DNA of 64,000 nt from Shewanella livingstonensis (lineage in GTDB: Bacteria; Pseudomonadota; Gammaproteobacteria; Enterobacterales; Shewanellaceae), in the NCBI RefSeq assembly GCF_003855395.1, contig NZ_CP034015.1, forward strand, positions 1,622,001-1,686,000, given 5' to 3'. This document shows positions 63,926 through 64,000 of this stretch, in pieces (position 1 is the stretch's first letter; each line of letters starts with the position of its first letter). The translations under genes were made by a program, and so were the position numbers. The notes beneath the pieces were generated by a model, which was given only the letters and a program-made list of their open reading frames with translations, made no database searches and was not told the origin of the DNA.

Positions 63926-63931
63926 TATAAT
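63926..63931 (+). promoter_or_regulatory. Candidate -10 box upstream of the gene after the window
   Basis: A perfect TATAAT lies just before the hairpin at 63943. No clear -35 at 16-18 bp spacing. It could drive the next gene (probably der), although a terminator-like hairpin stands between. Confidence 0.35.
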
Positions 63932-63942
63932 ATCCTTACTAG

Positions 63943-63973
63943 AGCCCCTGGAAGCGTTCCGGGGGCTTTTTAT
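63943..63973 (+). terminator. Terminator after bamB
   Basis: AGCCCC.GGAA pairs with TTCC.GGGGGCT around GCG, followed by five T. It also lies immediately upstream of the next gene. Confidence 0.8.
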
Positions 63974-64000
63974 TGAAAAGTTTTTTAGAGGCAAAATCAT

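Noticed and set aside
1..64000. CRISPR arrays, rRNA operons, complete insertion sequences or prophage genes
   Set aside because: No spaced direct repeats, rRNA sequence, transposase or phage structural gene was found. The only mobile sequence is the small MITE and the repeat-flanked cassette.

Overview
The window reads as a gammaproteobacterial chromosome of the genus Shewanella, probably one of the low-GC, cold-water species. That is an inference from the gene set and protein sequences: an oad operon, a split borosin pair like SonM/SonA of S. oneidensis, a TIGR02922-type small protein, chromosome-typical smpB-ssrA, ratAB-bamE, and the block rlmN-pilW-rodZ-ispG-hisS-yfgM-bamB. Nearly all of it is ordinary housekeeping DNA; the unusual parts are one small island and several recently broken genes.

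Layout. 1-5.8 kb: oadGAB (sodium-pumping oxaloacetate decarboxylase) preceded by a PdhR-like box, then an outer-membrane porin. 5.8-14.2 kb: a dicarboxylate/amino-acid symporter, a YqaA-type membrane protein, an M16 peptidase lipoprotein, gshA and two small lipoproteins. 14.4-16 kb: purEK on the minus strand. 16.3-19.7 kb: an operon of a von Willebrand lipoprotein, an ECF sigma factor and a membrane-anchored protein. 19.8-31.9 kb: tricorn-like S41 protease, OsmC protein, a frameshifted starch-enzyme remnant, a DsbA-family protein, hpf, a YebC-family protein, a TetR/Old-Yellow-Enzyme pair with twin operators, an LRR-kinase fusion, a ribbon-helix-helix protein and phnA/yjdM.

31.95-36.6 kb: the intact tmRNA gene (minus strand) lies next to a small AT-rich accessory segment. 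The segment carries a three-gene minus-strand operon: a frameshifted unknown gene, a DUF4365 nuclease-like gene and an unknown 381-aa gene. It is bounded by 214-bp inverted repeats, and a 3' fragment of tmRNA lies on its far side in inverted orientation. This is the best candidate for an undescribed, defence-like system.

36.1-42 kb: smpB, ratA, ratB, bamE, then a split borosin RiPP locus. Its alpha-N-methyltransferase gene is interrupted by a 263-bp MITE inserted at a TA dinucleotide, its precursor peptide gene is intact, and a TPR-diguanylate cyclase gene follows 7 bp later. 43.3-46.4 kb: aceB is intact, but aceA carries two in-frame nonsense codons and active-site substitutions, so the local glyoxylate shunt copy is dead.

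46.9-56.3 kb: an HDOD/GAF protein, a SnoaL-like protein, mtfA, a chromosomal ParA with a small partner, a DUF3820 protein, a GNAT enzyme, a small periplasmic protein, a UshA-like nucleotidase without signal peptide, and a DUF21/CBS membrane protein. 56.5-63.9 kb: rlmN, pilW, rodZ, ispG, hisS, yfgM and bamB in one direction. The window ends just before the gene expected to be der.
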